Source of the DNA: Bacteroidales bacterium UBA5515
GTDB lineage: Bacteria; Bacteroidota; Bacteroidia; Bacteroidales; P3
Assembly (NCBI GenBank): GCA_002423895.1
Contig: DIOL01000019.1
Coordinates: forward strand, 79,112 to 143,111
Reading direction: 5' to 3'
Length of the DNA: 64,000 nt
The stretch's first letter is position 1; each line of letters begins with the position of its first letter. Made by a program: the position numbers and the translations under genes. Below are positions 9,884 to 19,245 of the stretch, one piece after another. The notes beneath the pieces are model-generated. The model saw only the letters and a program-made list of their open reading frames with translations. It made no database searches and had not been told where the DNA came from.

Positions 9884-9927
9884 ATTGTTATATTTTATAG
9901 TTTAATGGCTACAAAATTACAACTTAT

Positions 9928-10827
9928 TTATGACTTCTTATAATCTCCTGGAGTTATCCCGGTTTGGTGCTTGAAATACTTGCAAAAGAACGATTGTGAT
10001 GCAAAGTTCAAATAATCAGCTATTTCTTTTATTGTCATTTCGGAGTATTTAAGAAGTGTTTGGGCTTCCAACACAACATACTGGTCTATCCATTCAGCTG
10101 CTGATTTGGCTGAAGTTTCTTTAATAAGTTTTGATAGATATTTAGGTGTAATATTTAATTTATCTGCATAGAATCCTACTGAACGTTCTGTTTGGTGATA
10201 ATCGTTTAAAAGAGTCATAAATTGTTCAAAGAGCAGAGTTTGTCTCATATTTTTATTAATGTTTAGATTGGGATCAACTGGATTTGACTTATGAAGTCCA
10301 TCCATTAGTGCATAACAAACTGCAGAAACTAAGCCTTGAACAACTTCCAGTTTATGTGAAATATTTGGTGAAACAATTATCTGCTTGGTGATATTAAAAA
10401 ACTTATTATATAGTCGGATGTATTCTATATCAAGCGCTTGGCATGATTGATTATGTACTTGCATATATAGTGGAAGTATGTTTTTAATATCAATATGAAT
10501 GCTTTTCATAAACTGAGTGGAAACAACAATAACTTTTGCATTGAAGTTATTGGTATAATCTATTTGAATGATATTACTTGGAGTATAAATTGCTAACATA
10601 CCTTCAGTTATTTCATATTCTTTAAGATTAATTTTTATCTTCATTCTACCTTTAGTACATAAAGCTGCTAACATTATATCTATTCTGCATGGGTAGTTGA
10701 AAAGTTGCAAATCATAGAAAGATTCATCAAGTAAAAACACTTCATCTTCCATTCCTATTACCTGATTTAATGTTAATTTCTCTTTTAATTGAGATAACGA
10801 AAAATTATTTACTCCCTGATTATTCAT
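9928..10827 (-). CDS. AraC-family transcriptional regulator
   Basis: 299 aa. The C-terminal ~100 residues form a typical AraC double helix-turn-helix (SVGFYADKLNITPKYLSKLI, then IKEIADYLNFASQSFFCKYF, ending TGITPGDYKK). The N-terminal ~190 residues look like a cupin-type sensing domain. The gene is divergent from the RND efflux operon, with 186 bp between the ATG codons, and upstream of yeiH. It probably regulates one or both, as with other AraC regulators placed beside efflux operons. The inducer cannot be inferred. Confidence 0.9.
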   Translation of the reverse strand: MNNQGVNNFSLSQLKEKLTLNQVIGMEDEVFLLDESFYDLQLFNYPCRIDIMLAALCTKGRMKIKINLKEYEITEGMLAIYTPSNIIQIDYTNNFNAKVIVVSTQFMKSIHIDIKNILPLYMQVHNQSCQALDIEYIRLYNKFFNITKQIIVSPNISHKLEVVQGLVSAVCYALMDGLHKSNPVDPNLNINKNMRQTLLFEQFMTLLNDYHQTERSVGFYADKLNITPKYLSKLIKETSAKSAAEWIDQYVVLEAQTLLKYSEMTIKEIADYLNFASQSFFCKYFKHQTGITPGDYKKS

Positions 10828-11013
10828 TTTATTCTTAATTTTACTTTGTTTATAAATGAAATCTTAGAATTTTGGTCAAAAGTATAAATAAAATTGATAA
10901 TAATTGTCATTTTATATTATTTTTCGACTTTTAGAACATTTATTATGAAAAGAAGAACGCTGTTTGTCGCTTATTTATGTTCAATTTTGCAAAAAATTTT
11001 AAAGATGATAATT

Positions 11014-12045
11014 ATGAGCAAGAAAGAGTTAAATTTATTAATTGCTATTTTATTGGCTGGCAGTTTCTTCGTTGGTTGTTCTAAGTTTGAATCCAAAAAT
11101 GAAGAAAGGGTTATTTTGGTTAAAACTATGACTGTATCTCCTTCCAATAATATTGTTGGCAATAGTTATGTTGGTCTGGTAGAAGAAGAATTATCTACAT
11201 CATTAAGTTTTCAATCAATTGGCAATATTGAAAATATCTATGTCGGAGAAGGACAAAGAGTTAGTAAAGGTCAATTGTTGGCAACTTTAAATAAAGCTAA
11301 TTTAAAATCTACTCACGATATGGCTCTATCAACTTTGAAAAGAGCTAAGGATGGGTATGAGAGATTGAAGCTTTTGCATGATAATGGCAGCTTACCTGAA
11401 ATTAAATGGGTTGAAATTCAAACCAGTTTACAACAAGCCATAAGTTCTGAAGAAATTGCAAGAAAAGGATTGCAAAATGCTGAACTTAGAGCACCTTACT
11501 CTGGAATTATTTCAAAGAAGAATGCTGAAGTTGGTTCTAATGTAATTATGGGAATGAGCGTTTTTACTTTGGTTAAGACTGATAATGTAAAAATAAAGAT
11601 TTCTATACCTGAGAAAGAAATTTCAAAAATTAAAATTGGAGATCCTGTTTCAATAAACGTTTCTGCTCTTGGCAATAAAGTATTTAATGCAAAGATAACT
11701 GAAAAAGGAGTTGCAGGTGATATGCTTTCTCACACTTATGATGCAAGAATTAAAATCAATAATAGCAATAATGAACTTTTACCTGGCATGGTTTGTAATG
11801 TTTCTATTCTTAAAGAAGGAGAAACTCAAAACATTGTTTTGCCAAATAGTTGTATTCAAATAGATAATAATGACAATAAGTTTGTTTGGATTGACAAAAA
11901 TGGTGTTGCTGAAAAAAGAATTATCTCTACAGGTGGGTTTGTTGGTGATGGAGTTATTGTTGCTGGAGGTTTGAGTGAAGGTGATAAAGTTATTATTGAA
12001 GGTAATAGTAAGGTTAGTCAAGGAATGAAAATTAGTGTGAAATGA
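11014..12045 (+). CDS. RND efflux periplasmic adaptor lipoprotein (MFP)
   Basis: 343 aa from the chosen ATG. The frame is open from 10894, but starting at 11014 gives a clean lipoprotein signal with lipobox FVGC at Cys22; the longer start would bury it. HlyD-type order: lipoyl half (VGEGQRVSKGQLLATL), a helical hairpin around residues 90-140, second lipoyl half (LRAPYSGIISKKNAEVGSNV), beta-barrel, then a membrane-proximal domain. It joins the inner-membrane pump to the outer-membrane channel. Its stop overlaps the pump gene's ATG (ATGA at 12042), indicating coupled translation. Confidence 0.92.
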   Translation: MSKKELNLLIAILLAGSFFVGCSKFESKNEERVILVKTMTVSPSNNIVGNSYVGLVEEELSTSLSFQSIGNIENIYVGEGQRVSKGQLLATLNKANLKSTHDMALSTLKRAKDGYERLKLLHDNGSLPEIKWVEIQTSLQQAISSEEIARKGLQNAELRAPYSGIISKKNAEVGSNVIMGMSVFTLVKTDNVKIKISIPEKEISKIKIGDPVSINVSALGNKVFNAKITEKGVAGDMLSHTYDARIKINNSNNELLPGMVCNVSILKEGETQNIVLPNSCIQIDNNDNKFVWIDKNGVAEKRIISTGGFVGDGVIVAGGLSEGDKVIIEGNSKVSQGMKISVK

Positions 12046-15000
12046 AAAAGAAAATAGGAATAATTGAATGGGCGATGAAGTATCGCCAGATAATAATACT
12101 TTTTGTTTCATTATTGGTTTTATTTGGTGTTTATTCTCTTGTTGTTATGCCAAAACAGGAGTTTCCAGTATTTACCATTCGTCAAGGATTGGTTGTTGGA
12201 GTTTATCCAGGTGCCACATCTGAAGAAATTGAAGAACAACTAACAAAACCATTGGAAGAGTTTATCTTTAGCTTTAAGGATGTAAAAAAAGCAAAAACTA
12301 TTTCTCAAAGTCGTGATGGAATGGTTTTTATTATGGTTGAATTGAATGATGATGTTAAAAACAAAGAAGAGTTTTGGGCTAAGTTTAAACTTCGTTTATC
12401 TGAATTTAAGGCTTCTTTGCCTTCAGGAGTTCTGGCTGTAATTGCAAAGGACGATTTTGGTGACACATCCTCAATTCTTTTAACTTTGGAATCTAATGAT
12501 AAGAGTTATAAAGAGCTTGAAGAATATTTAAAAGATTTAAAAGGTAAGCTAAGAACAATTGAATCGGTTTCAAATTTAAGAGAAGCTGGTCTTCAAAGAG
12601 AACAGATAAGCATTTATATTGATCAGGATAAGTTAGCTCTTTATGCAATAAACAACACAACTCTTGCAGCAAATCTCTTCTCGCAGGGATTTACAACGGT
12701 GAGTGGATCAATCAAAAATCCTAAATACATTGCCCCTATTCATATTAAGAGTACATATAATTGTGAATATGATGTTGCTGAGCAGGTTGTTTATTCCGAC
12801 CCAATGGGAAATAATATTAAGCTTAAAGACATAGCTCGTATTGTCAGGGAATATCCCGATGGTAATAATTATATAACCAATAATGGAAAGAACTGTATTT
12901 TGCTTTCAATGGAAATGAGAGAAGGTCATAATATTGTTCAAATGGGAAAGGATGTAAATAAAGTATTAAAGGAATTTGAAAAAACTTTGCCTGATGATGT
13001 TGTTTTATATAAAATTACTGACCAATCACAAGTTGTTGGAGAAAGTGTTTCTACATTTTTAAAAGAATTGCTTATTGCTATTTTAGCTGTAATTCTTGTT
13101 GTTATTCTACTTATGCCTCTTAGAGTTGCTTCGGTTGCAGCTTCAACAATTCCTATTACTATTTTTATTTCCTTAGGAATTTTCTTTGCTTTTGGATTTG
13201 AACTAAACACTGTTACTCTGGCTGCACTAATTGCAACATTGGGTATGATTGTGGATAACTCAATTGTTATTATTGACTGCTATATGGAAAAACTTGATAA
13301 GGGTGAAGACCGTTGGCATGCTTCCATTCATAGTGCAAAAGAGTTTTTTCCTTCAATCTTCTCTGCAACTCTTGCTATTTCAATAACCTTCTTCCCTTTC
13401 TTGATAACAACAAGCGGAACAATTAAAGACTTTTTAGTTTCTTTCCCTTGGGCTATTACCATAATTTTGGCAGTTTCTCTTTTGGTTGCTCTCCTACTTA
13501 TTCCTTATATGCAATTCTTCTTTATAAAAACAGGCTTTAAGGGAAATAGTTTAGAATTTAAAGCTAATGAAAAAGCAAAAAGGAAAAACTTTCTTGATTA
13601 CATTCAAAAGTATTACGATGTTTTGATTGAGAAATGTTTTAAGAATCCAAAGAAAGTTATAATTATTGGTGTTATTTCAGTTATTCTTGGAGCAATTATG
13701 ATGTTTGGTGTTTTACCAATGCGTATTTTGCCTTATGCTCAAAGAAATCAATTTGCTGTTGAAATTTATCTTCCTAAAGGCTCTTCCTTAGACCAAACTG
13801 GTCAAATCGCAGATAGCGTTGAAGCCATTTTGAAAAAAGACAAGAGAGTTGTTTCTGTAACTGCATTTATTGGAGAAGGTTCTCCTCGTTTTCATGCTTT
13901 ATATGCTCCTCAACTTCCAGGGAATAATTATGCTCAATTTATTGTAAACACTAAGAGTAATGATGACACTGAGGATATGCTTGATAAGTACACAGATAAG
14001 TATTTGAATCATTTCCCTAATGCTAAAGTGCGTTTCAAGCAATTGGAATATACTATTGCTGCATATCCAATTGAAATTAGACTTAAAGGAGATGATAAAA
14101 AAGACCTGAAGAAAGCATCTGAAGATGTAAGAAAAGCAATGGAAAAGGTAGATGCTTTAACTTTAGTTCAGACAAATAATGAAGAACAACTTTCTGGTGT
14201 TTCAATTCATTTGGATGAAGATGAAATTAGTCGTTTGGGAATAAATCGTACTTCGGTTGCTTTAAATATGGCTATGAAATATAGTAGTGGTATTCCAATT
14301 ACAACAGTTTGGGATAAAGACTATCCAATGAGTGTTGTTTTGAAAAGTGACAGAAATCACTCAACTAATTTCAATGATATTTCTAATGAATATATTTCTG
14401 CCTGGGGTGGTGCATCTGCTGTGGCTCTTAGACAAATTGCTGAAGTAAAACCCGATTGGAATGACGGGAATATTGTTCATAGAAATGGAATAAATTCAAT
14501 TTCTCTTCAGTCTGACATAAAAAGAGGAACAGTTGCTTCTGAGGTTACCAAAGATGTTGTTAAAGAGGTTAAGAAAGTAAAACTTCCAAAAGGAGTCAGT
14601 TATGAAGTTGGTGGAGCTGCTGAAGCTGATGCAGAATTTCTTATTCAAATTATTTATGGACTTGTAATTGCAATTCTAATTATATTCTTTATTCTTCTTT
14701 TCCACTTCAAGAGAATTAATTTAGCCCTTCTTATTCTTTTATCGGTTACTTTATGTTTGTTTGGGGCATCCTTTGGAATTTGGGTTATGGGACTTGAACT
14801 TAGCGTTACTGCCATTTTAGGTATTGTTAGTTTGATGGGTATTGTTGTTAGGAATGGGATAATTATGCTTGACTATGCTGAAGAATTAAGAAAAGAAGGA
14901 ATGAAAGTTTATGATGCTGCTTTAAATTCTGCTAAAAGAAGAATGCGTCCAATCTTCTTAACCTCTGCTGCTGCTTCAATGGGAGTTATTCCAATGATTC

Positions 15001-15185
15001 TTGGAGGAAGTGTTTTATGGTCTCCTATGGGTTCTGTTATTTTCTTTGGAACAATAATTTCTATGCTATTAATTATTACTGTTCTTCCTGTTTCATATTG
15101 GATAATATTTGTTAGAGCTGACAAAATTAAAGAGAGAAAACTAAGTAGAGAGAAAAAGAAACTTCAAACACAACAAATTGATTAG
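12042..15185 (+). CDS. RND efflux pump permease (AcrB/MexF-type)
   Basis: 1047 aa, full length for the family. TM1 lies near residues 15-33. Two large periplasmic loops are separated by TM clusters near 335-490 and 860-1030. TM4 holds the expected acidic proton-relay residue(s) (MIVDNSIVIID, near residue 405), and TM10 holds VVRNGIIMLDYAEE. It exports lipophilic compounds using proton (or possibly sodium) influx; the substrate is unknown. The adaptor precedes it with a 4-bp overlap and the TolC-type channel follows after 3 bp, so the tripartite system is complete. Confidence 0.95.
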   Translation: MKKKIGIIEWAMKYRQIIILFVSLLVLFGVYSLVVMPKQEFPVFTIRQGLVVGVYPGATSEEIEEQLTKPLEEFIFSFKDVKKAKTISQSRDGMVFIMVELNDDVKNKEEFWAKFKLRLSEFKASLPSGVLAVIAKDDFGDTSSILLTLESNDKSYKELEEYLKDLKGKLRTIESVSNLREAGLQREQISIYIDQDKLALYAINNTTLAANLFSQGFTTVSGSIKNPKYIAPIHIKSTYNCEYDVAEQVVYSDPMGNNIKLKDIARIVREYPDGNNYITNNGKNCILLSMEMREGHNIVQMGKDVNKVLKEFEKTLPDDVVLYKITDQSQVVGESVSTFLKELLIAILAVILVVILLMPLRVASVAASTIPITIFISLGIFFAFGFELNTVTLAALIATLGMIVDNSIVIIDCYMEKLDKGEDRWHASIHSAKEFFPSIFSATLAISITFFPFLITTSGTIKDFLVSFPWAITIILAVSLLVALLLIPYMQFFFIKTGFKGNSLEFKANEKAKRKNFLDYIQKYYDVLIEKCFKNPKKVIIIGVISVILGAIMMFGVLPMRILPYAQRNQFAVEIYLPKGSSLDQTGQIADSVEAILKKDKRVVSVTAFIGEGSPRFHALYAPQLPGNNYAQFIVNTKSNDDTEDMLDKYTDKYLNHFPNAKVRFKQLEYTIAAYPIEIRLKGDDKKDLKKASEDVRKAMEKVDALTLVQTNNEEQLSGVSIHLDEDEISRLGINRTSVALNMAMKYSSGIPITTVWDKDYPMSVVLKSDRNHSTNFNDISNEYISAWGGASAVALRQIAEVKPDWNDGNIVHRNGINSISLQSDIKRGTVASEVTKDVVKEVKKVKLPKGVSYEVGGAAEADAEFLIQIIYGLVIAILIIFFILLFHFKRINLALLILLSVTLCLFGASFGIWVMGLELSVTAILGIVSLMGIVVRNGIIMLDYAEELRKEGMKVYDAALNSAKRRMRPIFLTSAAASMGVIPMILGGSVLWSPMGSVIFFGTIISMLLIITVLPVSYWIIFVRADKIKERKLSREKKKLQTQQID

Positions 15186-15188
15186 TTT

Positions 15189-16487
15189 ATGAAAAAGATA
15201 TTTTTATTTATAATTATTCCTCTGTCTTTTTATATGACAGGATTTTCTCAAAGCATTTACTCTCTTGAAGAGTGTAAGAAACTTGCTCTTGAGAATAATA
15301 CAAAGATTAAAAATAGTATTCTTGATGTTGAAATTTCCAAGCAAACACAAAAGGAAGTTTTCACTAAACTATTCCCTAACGTTTCATCAATGGGCTTTAT
15401 AGCCAAATCGAATGAAGGTATGCTTCAAAAACAAATTCACATGCCTCCTATTCTTTCATCATTTTTAGATCCTATTAACCTTGAATTTTTCAAAGAGGGA
15501 AAGACAGCAAACATTTCTGCAGTACAACCATTGTTTGCAGGAGGACAAATTGTTAATGGAAATAAATTAGCTCGCATTGGTGTTGAGGTTAATGAACTTA
15601 AGGTTAAGATGACTGAAAATGAAGTTAACCAACTAACTGAGAAATACTTTTGGCAAATTGTATCTTTAAAAGAAAAAACAAAAACTATTGATGCTATAGA
15701 AGCTCAACTTAATGAAATTCACAAAACAGTTAAAGTTGCTGTTCAAGCTGGAATTGCAACAAATAATGATCTTTTGAAAGTTGAACTAAAACAACAAAGT
15801 GTTGAGAGTGCAAGATTGAAGGTTGAAAATGCAATTAAAGTTAGTAAAATACTTTTAAAACAACATATTGGAGTTAGTGATTCTTTGTTTGATATTTCTT
15901 TTAATGAATTTCCTCAAATTCTTTCTCCTGTACAATTTTACATTTCTCCAAACAGTGCAGTTTTGAATAGAACAGAAAGTCAATTGTTGGATAAGAGTGT
16001 AGAAGCAGCAATTATTCAAAAAGATATGGCAATTGGTAAAAATTATCCAATACTTGCTGTTGGAGCAAACTATATTTATCATGACTTATTAAATAATAAT
16101 ACAGATTTTGGAATGGTGTTTGCAACTGTTTCTGTTCCTATTTCTTCTTGGTGGGGAGGTGCTCATGCAATTAAAAGAGAAGAATTAAAACTTCAACAAA
16201 CTCAAAACACAAGCCAAAATGCTAAAGAAATGATGGAAGTGGAAATTCAAGCTAAATGGAATGAATTGGAGGAAGCCTATAAACAAGTTCTTATCAGCGA
16301 GAAAAGTATTATCTCTGCACAAGAAAATCTTAAAATAAGTAAAGACTATTATAATGCTGGTATTAGTTCTTTAAGTGATTTACTTGAAGCTCAAACTGCC
16401 TTACAAAACACTTTAGACCAACGAACTGAAGCAAAAACCAATTATCAAACAAAGTTAAGTTTATATCTTCAAGCAATTGGCAAATAA
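15189..16487 (+). CDS. TolC-family outer-membrane efflux channel
   Basis: 432 aa with a signal peptide (cleavage near GFSQ, residue ~20). There are two internally related halves of long amphipathic helices (SLEECKKLALENNTKIKN at the N-terminus; AYKQVLISEKSIISAQENLKISKDYYNAG near the C-terminus), as in the OEP family. It is the outer-membrane exit duct for the adaptor and pump encoded just upstream. No clear intrinsic terminator follows. Confidence 0.93.
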   Translation: MKKIFLFIIIPLSFYMTGFSQSIYSLEECKKLALENNTKIKNSILDVEISKQTQKEVFTKLFPNVSSMGFIAKSNEGMLQKQIHMPPILSSFLDPINLEFFKEGKTANISAVQPLFAGGQIVNGNKLARIGVEVNELKVKMTENEVNQLTEKYFWQIVSLKEKTKTIDAIEAQLNEIHKTVKVAVQAGIATNNDLLKVELKQQSVESARLKVENAIKVSKILLKQHIGVSDSLFDISFNEFPQILSPVQFYISPNSAVLNRTESQLLDKSVEAAIIQKDMAIGKNYPILAVGANYIYHDLLNNNTDFGMVFATVSVPISSWWGGAHAIKREELKLQQTQNTSQNAKEMMEVEIQAKWNELEEAYKQVLISEKSIISAQENLKISKDYYNAGISSLSDLLEAQTALQNTLDQRTEAKTNYQTKLSLYLQAIGK

Positions 16488-16545
16488 ACTTATTGTATTT
16501 ACTGTTTCAAATTCTCAAATACATTATATATTAATGTAGAAATCA

Positions 16546-16620
16546 AATAAGGAGTTAGCAGAATTATTTCTTGTTCTGTAAAATAACTTCTTATTTGTTT
16601 TCATCAAAACTTGATTCTTT
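16546..16620. repeat. Diverged 21-bp-family repeats (array C)
   Basis: AATAAGGAGTTAGCAGAAT (16546-16564) matches the complement of a unit junction in the 35.96-kb array at 18 of 19 positions. TAACTTCTTATT (16584-16595) and CTTGATTCT (16610-16618) match words of the 35.96-kb and 28.2-kb arrays. The spacing is less regular here (about 23 bp), so this looks like a decayed array. Confidence 0.55.
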
Positions 16621-16718
16621 CTTTTATTATTTTTATCATCTATTAAAACAAAGAAAGAAAAGGAATTAATGACCTCAAAACAAAGAGTTTGCAAATTTTA
16701 ATAAGGAGTTGTTGAATA

Positions 16719-16798
16719 TGAAATGCCATTTCGTTGCAGCGAAATGCCATTTCGATATAAGTGAAATGCCATTTCATCTCAACGAAATGGCATTTCAC
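16719..16798. repeat. Palindromic-core array (4 copies, 21-22 bp period) forming a large dyad
   Basis: The 13-bp core GAAATGCCATTTC occurs at 16720, 16741 and 16763, and as its complement GAAATGGCATTTC at 16784. Starts are 21, 22 and 21 bp apart. The outer ends are a perfect 18-bp inverted repeat, with CAACGAAATGGCATTTCA (16781-16798) complementary to 16719-16736. It lies between the efflux operon and kamD. Confidence 0.9.
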
Positions 16799-17053
16799 CT
16801 TCATAAAGATAAGGTTTAAGTTTCGTCTAAACCTTATTTAATTTCACATTCAAGAAGAATAAGGTTGAGTAAAATTTGAATCCAACTTATTCTAAAAAGT
16901 CTTATAGAAAAAGGAAAAACTAAGTATTTAGATTTATTTGTTTTTATAAGAAAACAATACTTATTTCATAAGGGAAAGGATGAGTAAAACTCTATATATA
17001 ACAAAAGATTAAGTATTTTTTACATATTTATAGGTCAAATGAGTTTTTCTTTC
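16799..17053 (+). other. Hairpin-rich intergenic region upstream of kamD
   Basis: No gene. A perfect 10-bp hairpin ATAAGGTTTA (16809-16818) / TAAACCTTAT (16828-16837) is followed by a weaker one around 16858-16896 (AGAATAAGGTTG / CAACTTATTCT). AAGTATT / AATACTT pairs span roughly 16920-16970. These could act as terminators for the efflux operon or as leader structure; nothing decides between them. Confidence 0.4.
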
Positions 17054-17061
17054 TATCTTTG
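17054..17061 (+). promoter_or_regulatory. -7 box (TATCTTTG) of the fermentation operon
   Basis: Exact TAnnTTTG match in its most common form, 88 bp before the kamD ATG. No other convincing promoter was found in the operon down to the array before the thiolase gene. Confidence 0.6.
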
Positions 17062-17148
17062 TAGCTCCATTTTCAAGACTTTTATTGCGATTTGATTAAT
17101 TGCAATTTGACTTTGGATAAATTTGATTTTATTATATAATTGATTGAT

Positions 17149-18702
17149 ATGAAAGAAAGTAAATTAGGATTAGATTTTAAAAAGATTGAATATGCTAAAA
17201 GTATAGCTAAAAATATTTCCAATGATGTTCAAACTTTTGTTGATAACTATTCAACTGTTGCTGTTGAAAGAACATTGTGCAGATTAATGGGAATTGATGG
17301 CGTTGATAGCAACGATGTACCACTTCCAAATGTTTTGGTTGATTTTATTAAAGATAAAGGAATGCTTGGTCATGGTGTTTTGTACCTTTTAGGCAATGCA
17401 ATTCTTTCCACATCTTTAACTCCTCAACAAATTGCTGAAAAAACTTCAAATAACGAACTTGACATAACAACTATTCCTTTGGGCGAAGAAGAAAAAGCTC
17501 ATAAAGCTCTTGAACCTTATGTAAATGCAAGCATAGAAAGAATTAAAAATAATCGTAAACGTAGAGAAAACTATATTGCTACAATTGGAGAAGGTGCTAA
17601 ACCTTATCTTTATGTTATTGTTGCAACTGGTAATATTTATGAAGATGTTGTTCAAGCACAAGCTGCTGCTCGTCAAGGAGCTGATATTATTGCAGTAATT
17701 AGAACAACAGGACAATCCCTATTAGATTATGTTCCTTTTGGAGCTACAACTGAAGGTTTTGGAGGCACTTTTGCAACTCAGGAAAACTTCCGCATAATGA
17801 GAACAGCTTTGGATGAAGTTGGAGAAGAAGTTGGTAGATATATCCGTTTATGTAACTATTGTTCCGGACTTTGCATGCCAGAAATAGCTGTTATGGGTGC
17901 TTTGGAAGGTTTGGATGTTATGCTTAATGATGCTCTTTATGGAATTTTGTTCCGCGACATCAATATGCAAAGAACACTTGTTGACCAATACTTCTCAAGA
18001 GTAATAAATGGTTTTGCAGGAGTTATTATTAATACTGGTGAAGATAACTATTTGACTACTGCTGATGCTTTTGAACAAGCTCACACTGTTTTGGCTTCAG
18101 ACCTTATTAATGAACAATTAGCTTTTGCTGCTGGACTTCCTTCAAGTCAAATGGGACTTGGACATGCTTTTGAAATGAATCCTGAATTGGAAAATGGTTT
18201 CCTTTATGAACTTGCTCAAGCACAAATGACTCGTGAAATATTCCCTGAAGCTCCTTTAAAATATATGCCACCTACAAAGTTTATGACTGGTAATGTATTT
18301 AGAGGTCAAATTCAAAATGCTTTATTTAATGCTATCAGTATTTGGACAAATCAAGGTTTGCAACTTTTGGGTATGATGACTGAAGCAATCCACACTCCTT
18401 TTATGAGCGACAGATACTTGGCTATTGAAAATGCTAAATATGTTTTCAACAATATGAAAAATATTGGAGAGGAAGTTGAATATAAGAAAGATGGTATTAT
18501 TCAAAAGAGAGCTCAAACAGTTTTAGATGATGCAATCAACTTGCTTGAAAAAATTGATCATGAAAGTTTGTTTGATGCTTTGGAAAAAGGAATTTTTGGA
18601 GATGTTAAACGACCTAAAAATGGAGGTAAGGGCTTAGCTGGAGTATTTGAAAAAGACTCACACTACTATAACCCATTTATTAAACTAATGAAAGGAGAAT
18701 AA
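17149..18702 (+). CDS. kamD: Lysine 5,6-aminomutase alpha subunit
   Basis: 517 aa from the ATG at 17149; a TTG nine bases earlier is in frame but less likely. KamD-type sequence throughout: an AdoCbl/PLP TIM-barrel with conserved ATGNIYEDVVQAQAAARQGAD, TTEGFGGTFATQENFRIMR and GLPSSQMGLGHAFEMNP. With KamE it moves the terminal amino group of beta-lysine (or D-lysine) to C5, giving 3,5-diaminohexanoate (or 2,5-diaminohexanoate), the committed step in anaerobic lysine fermentation. It heads the fermentation block, but its partner gene is separated from it by an inserted lipoprotein gene. Confidence 0.95.
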   Translation: MKESKLGLDFKKIEYAKSIAKNISNDVQTFVDNYSTVAVERTLCRLMGIDGVDSNDVPLPNVLVDFIKDKGMLGHGVLYLLGNAILSTSLTPQQIAEKTSNNELDITTIPLGEEEKAHKALEPYVNASIERIKNNRKRRENYIATIGEGAKPYLYVIVATGNIYEDVVQAQAAARQGADIIAVIRTTGQSLLDYVPFGATTEGFGGTFATQENFRIMRTALDEVGEEVGRYIRLCNYCSGLCMPEIAVMGALEGLDVMLNDALYGILFRDINMQRTLVDQYFSRVINGFAGVIINTGEDNYLTTADAFEQAHTVLASDLINEQLAFAAGLPSSQMGLGHAFEMNPELENGFLYELAQAQMTREIFPEAPLKYMPPTKFMTGNVFRGQIQNALFNAISIWTNQGLQLLGMMTEAIHTPFMSDRYLAIENAKYVFNNMKNIGEEVEYKKDGIIQKRAQTVLDDAINLLEKIDHESLFDALEKGIFGDVKRPKNGGKGLAGVFEKDSHYYNPFIKLMKGE

Positions 18703-18713
18703 ATATTTATATA

Positions 18714-19241
18714 ATGAGATTACTTAGTTTCTTATTAATAATTTTATGTTTTTCTTGCTCAAATAAAGAAAAAAAATACTACGAAGTTGTTAGAGAGAAC
18801 CTAAATGGTAATGTTCAAAGTGTAAAATATGAAGATTATGGTACAAATTTTTTAGGACAAAAATTAGATAAAATTCCTTTTTCAAAAGGTATTATTGAAT
18901 ATGATAAAAATGGTAAATTAAGTGAATATACATCAAAACTTCACGATGAAATACCAATTATAGAAAAGTATAAATACGATGATAAAGGAAATTTAATTGA
19001 GTTAAAAATATACTATGATACTTCTTTAGATGTAACTTATAAATTTATATATGACAAAAAAGGAAATTTAATTGAAAAAAGTGAATTTAATTCTATAGGA
19101 ACTCGAGTTAATAGAAATAACTATGAATATAAATTTGATAATAAAGGCAATTGGATTACTAAAACAATATATAAACAAGGTTTAGAAGACACAAAAAAAG
19201 AAATAACAGAAATAATTGAAAGAGAAATAAAATATTATTAG
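18714..19241 (+). CDS. Small YD-repeat-like lipoprotein inserted between kamD and kamE
   Basis: 175 aa with a short signal and lipobox at Cys15 (CFSC). At least four degenerate YD/RHS-like repeats follow (YDKNGKLSEY, YDDKGNLIEL, YDKKGNLIEK, FDNKGNWITK). Small repeat lipoproteins of this sort are common in Bacteroidetes and have no known function. It sits 11 bp after kamD and 4 bp before kamE, so it must share their transcript. It is visibly more AT-rich than its neighbours: a 60-base sample at 18841 has 12 G/C, against 22 in a kamD sample at 17881. This suggests a later insertion. Confidence 0.75.
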   Translation: MRLLSFLLIILCFSCSNKEKKYYEVVRENLNGNVQSVKYEDYGTNFLGQKLDKIPFSKGIIEYDKNGKLSEYTSKLHDEIPIIEKYKYDDKGNLIELKIYYDTSLDVTYKFIYDKKGNLIEKSEFNSIGTRVNRNNYEYKFDNKGNWITKTIYKQGLEDTKKEITEIIEREIKYY

Positions 19242-19245
19242 ATAT

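Noticed and set aside
10894..11013. Longer N-terminus for the RND adaptor
   Set aside because: It would place the signal peptide and lipobox internally; the ATG at 11014 gives a normal lipoprotein.
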